This document shows positions 62,340-64,000 of a stretch of 64,000 nt of DNA, one piece after another. A model generated the notes under the pieces. The model worked only from the letters and a program-made list of their open reading frames with translations. It had not been told where the DNA came from and ran no database searches. A program made the translations under genes and the position numbers. The DNA comes from CAVUXJ01 sp963814975 (GTDB lineage Bacteria; Acidobacteriota; Vicinamibacteria; Vicinamibacterales; CAVVIG01): NCBI GenBank assembly GCA_963814975.1, contig CAWFFB010000030.1:186001-250000 (forward strand), in the 5' to 3' direction. Positions within the stretch are counted from its first letter, which is position 1; each line of letters begins with the position of its first letter.

Positions 62340-63077
62340 CGTGTGTCTCCAGGTTAAATTATGCCTGTTCGTTCCGTCGGTCTTCTGGGGCCGAGCGGAC
62401 TGTCCGAAACTTGTAAACAGATTTCGGACTGCATAAGGCACTGTCGTTTGGCGTTCCTAGATGTTTAGTCCCACAGTGTGATGGTGGCACGATTGACGCC
62501 ACAACCAAGGAGACGCTGTGGGCCAGGTTGTGCCTCGCCAATACCCGCCGGCCGTGCGAACCTACGCAAACAAACACTTCGCGGGCCGAACGAAATGTTC
62601 GGCCTTCCGAAGTTGACGACTCGATTACACACGAAGAGACACTCAGTACTGCGTATAGCAAGCTCGCGACGGGCGATTGGTCTCAGACTGCCGTCGGTGG
62701 CAGAGGATACTGCAGGAACGAAACCCTGCCCGGACGCCGTGAGGCCAGTTGCAACCGCAGATGCGGCGGGTCCCGGCGACGCCAACGTCAATGATTTTGC
62801 CCGGACGCGATATTGGCGAGGCACAGCCAGCGCACCGATGACATTGTAGACCACACCCTTCACGAGGAAGCCCGCGCGGGCGAGCAGTTCGAGCGCGCCG
62901 AACCCGGTGATGAATCCATGGTATGCCAGCCCACGGGAAGAGCCCCCCACGCCCCCCGGTTGACCCGAGGTGTCGCGCTCGACGACGACGAGCGCCGAAC
63001 ACCGATGATGGGAGCCGTGGAAGTGAAGCCGCCAGAATCGTGCTGCTGGTCGCGGGAACGGGGGGCAGCGGGTCGGT
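62340..63077. other. Decayed region containing a DUF1206 fragment
   Basis: No intact gene. On the minus strand 62920-62822 encodes HGFITGFGALELLARAGFL, VKGVVYNVIGALAV, the first repeat of DUF1206 membrane proteins (L-A-R-x-G-x-x-x-K/R-G-V-x-Y). The rest of that gene is gone. Nothing else recognised. Confidence 0.5.
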
Positions 63078-64000
63078 TCAAGCTGACCCGCTAACCATGG
63101 AAGGAGGTGGCGCCGCGAGGCCGGCAGAGTCCGCGCTGTCGGAGATTGGAAGACGCGGCATCTCCAGGAGGTCGCCAAAGTAATTGCGACTCTCGATCAA
63201 CAGAGAGGCGACGTGATCGGCGCCCGCGTCCAGGAGCGTTTGCGAGCTCTCGTCCGCCAGTGTCGGCGGTGCCCATCGTCCCACCACAATTCGCAGCTCG
63301 GGCAGTGCCGAGAGAAGTCTCCTCACCAGATACCGTGTTTTCGACGACGAGCTGGGTGGGAGATCAGCGAAGCAGACGACAGAGAACTTTCGGTCTCTCA
63401 CTAACGACACTAACTCCACCGCCTGCATGCGCGTCCCGGTGACTCCCATCGCGATCGGCAGATCGTCGATCAGATGTGCCAGCATCGCGAGCGCCACTTC
63501 ATCGGCGGCACCGTTGACCGCGTAGCCCGGGACGCGCAGCGGCTCGCGCGGTCCCAAGCGCGAGGGATCGGCGGCCGTGGCGGGTGGTCCGGCTCCGCGT
63601 GGCGGCGGATGCTCTCGGCCGCGTCCGCGATCAACTCCCGGGTCGCCTCGATCACCGCCGCGTCTTCTTCCGAGGAGAGCCGGTGCTCTAAACGGTCACG
63701 CTCGGCATAACTGAGTGCCGGCAGCAGCAGCGCGTCGTAGACCGATGCGGGCGGCCCGGTCTTGATGTGGCTGTCGATCAGTTCGGAGCTTCCTCGATCG
63801 CGCTTCCGCTGCCCGCAAGGCGCACGTCGGCAGTCTTCGTTCGGATGTTGGCACGATAGACGGGGAGGTCTTTGACCAGTTGGTCCATCTGCCACGGCAG
63901 ACCCAAACCGGCGAGGCCGAGCCCTGCGAACACCAGCGTGACGACCAACAGCACGGCAGGGACCCGACCGACCCACCGTTGAAGCCAGTTGACGGGCGGC
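63078..64000 (-). pseudogene. AI-2E-family (PerM/TqsA) transporter with its membrane core deleted, frameshifted
   Basis: From the window edge the minus strand reads RWVGRVPAVLLVVTLVFAG, LGLPWQMDQLVKDLPVYR, ANIRTKTADVRLAGSGSAIEE: a TM helix and the coiled segment at the N-terminus of AI-2E family permeases. After EEAPN-stop (near 63795) the next sequence is the C-terminal extension of the same family in another frame: GPPASVYDALLLPALSYAERD, ATRELIADAAESIRR. A further shift near 63560 leads to VPGYAVNGAADEVALAMLAH, VELVSLVRDRKFSVVCFADL, a B12-binding-like domain to the stop at 63078. Some 200-250 residues of core TM helices are lost. The gene begins outside the window. Confidence 0.65.

Overview
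The window is 64 kb of GC-rich bacterial chromosome with no rRNA, tRNA, CRISPR or phage module that I can see. Several small signatures suggest an acidobacterial genome of the Vicinamibacteria type: remnants of TonB-dependent receptors with carboxypeptidase-regulatory-like N-termini, a DUF3300-DUF2950 pair, many secreted beta-propeller proteins, a tiny winged-helix-like protein, and a secreted Cys-rich protein ending in a run of prolines. This assignment is an inference from gene content, not from a marker gene.

Layout. 0-1 kb: end of a DadA-type FAD oxidoreductase, a stub of a cNMP-binding regulator and a small Cys-rich ORF. 1-6.6 kb: a polyamine island (two homospermidine synthases flanking an N-acetylglutamate synthase, then an ornithine/lysine-type decarboxylase) in which every gene is broken by indels. 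6.9-8.5 kb: pgm. 8.9-16.7 kb: an intact, tightly overlapping operon of a class-III aminotransferase fused to a GNAT-like domain, two aldehyde dehydrogenases, a GabT-like aminotransferase and a saccharopine-dehydrogenase-like protein. It probably degrades diamines or lysine. 17-20.5 kb: receptor remnant, a decayed secreted protein and two NHL beta-propeller proteins. 20.9-28.1 kb: a seven-gene catabolic operon (flavin monooxygenase, two leaderless periplasmic-binding-fold proteins, MFS permease, creatininase-family hydrolase, fumarate-reductase-like flavoprotein, stand-alone [2Fe-2S] protein) that I cannot match to a described pathway. This is the best candidate for a new system.

28-43 kb: membrane proteins of unknown function, a decayed lantibiotic dehydratase, a GT-C-like membrane protein, a protein with two tandem copies of an unknown domain, a nucleotidyltransferase plus metallophosphoesterase pair, an outer-membrane barrel, cytochrome c with a frameshifted virginiamycin-B-lyase-like propeller, a TPR protein and a MITE-like element. 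44-48 kb: glpF divergent from glpK-glpD (glycerol uptake and oxidation). 48-53.4 kb: secreted proteins including DUF3300-DUF2950 and a beta-propeller. 53.8-57.1 kb: dapC-dapD-dapE (succinylase branch of lysine/DAP synthesis). 57.8-60.1 kb: HEAT-PQQ propeller fusion. 60.2-64 kb: frameshifted IS110 transposase followed by gene fragments (HEPN-like, MBL-fold, DUF1206, internally deleted AI-2E transporter) around a small lysine-rich gene.

Two themes cut across the window. First, decay is clustered: 1-6.6 kb and 60-64 kb are full of broken genes, while 6.9-16.7 and 20.9-28.1 kb are intact. Second, short interspersed repeats recur in intergenic DNA: a two-copy 65-bp element, a three-copy roughly 80-bp element that looks like the end of a coding sequence, and a 168-bp inverted-repeat element bounded by CTAG.
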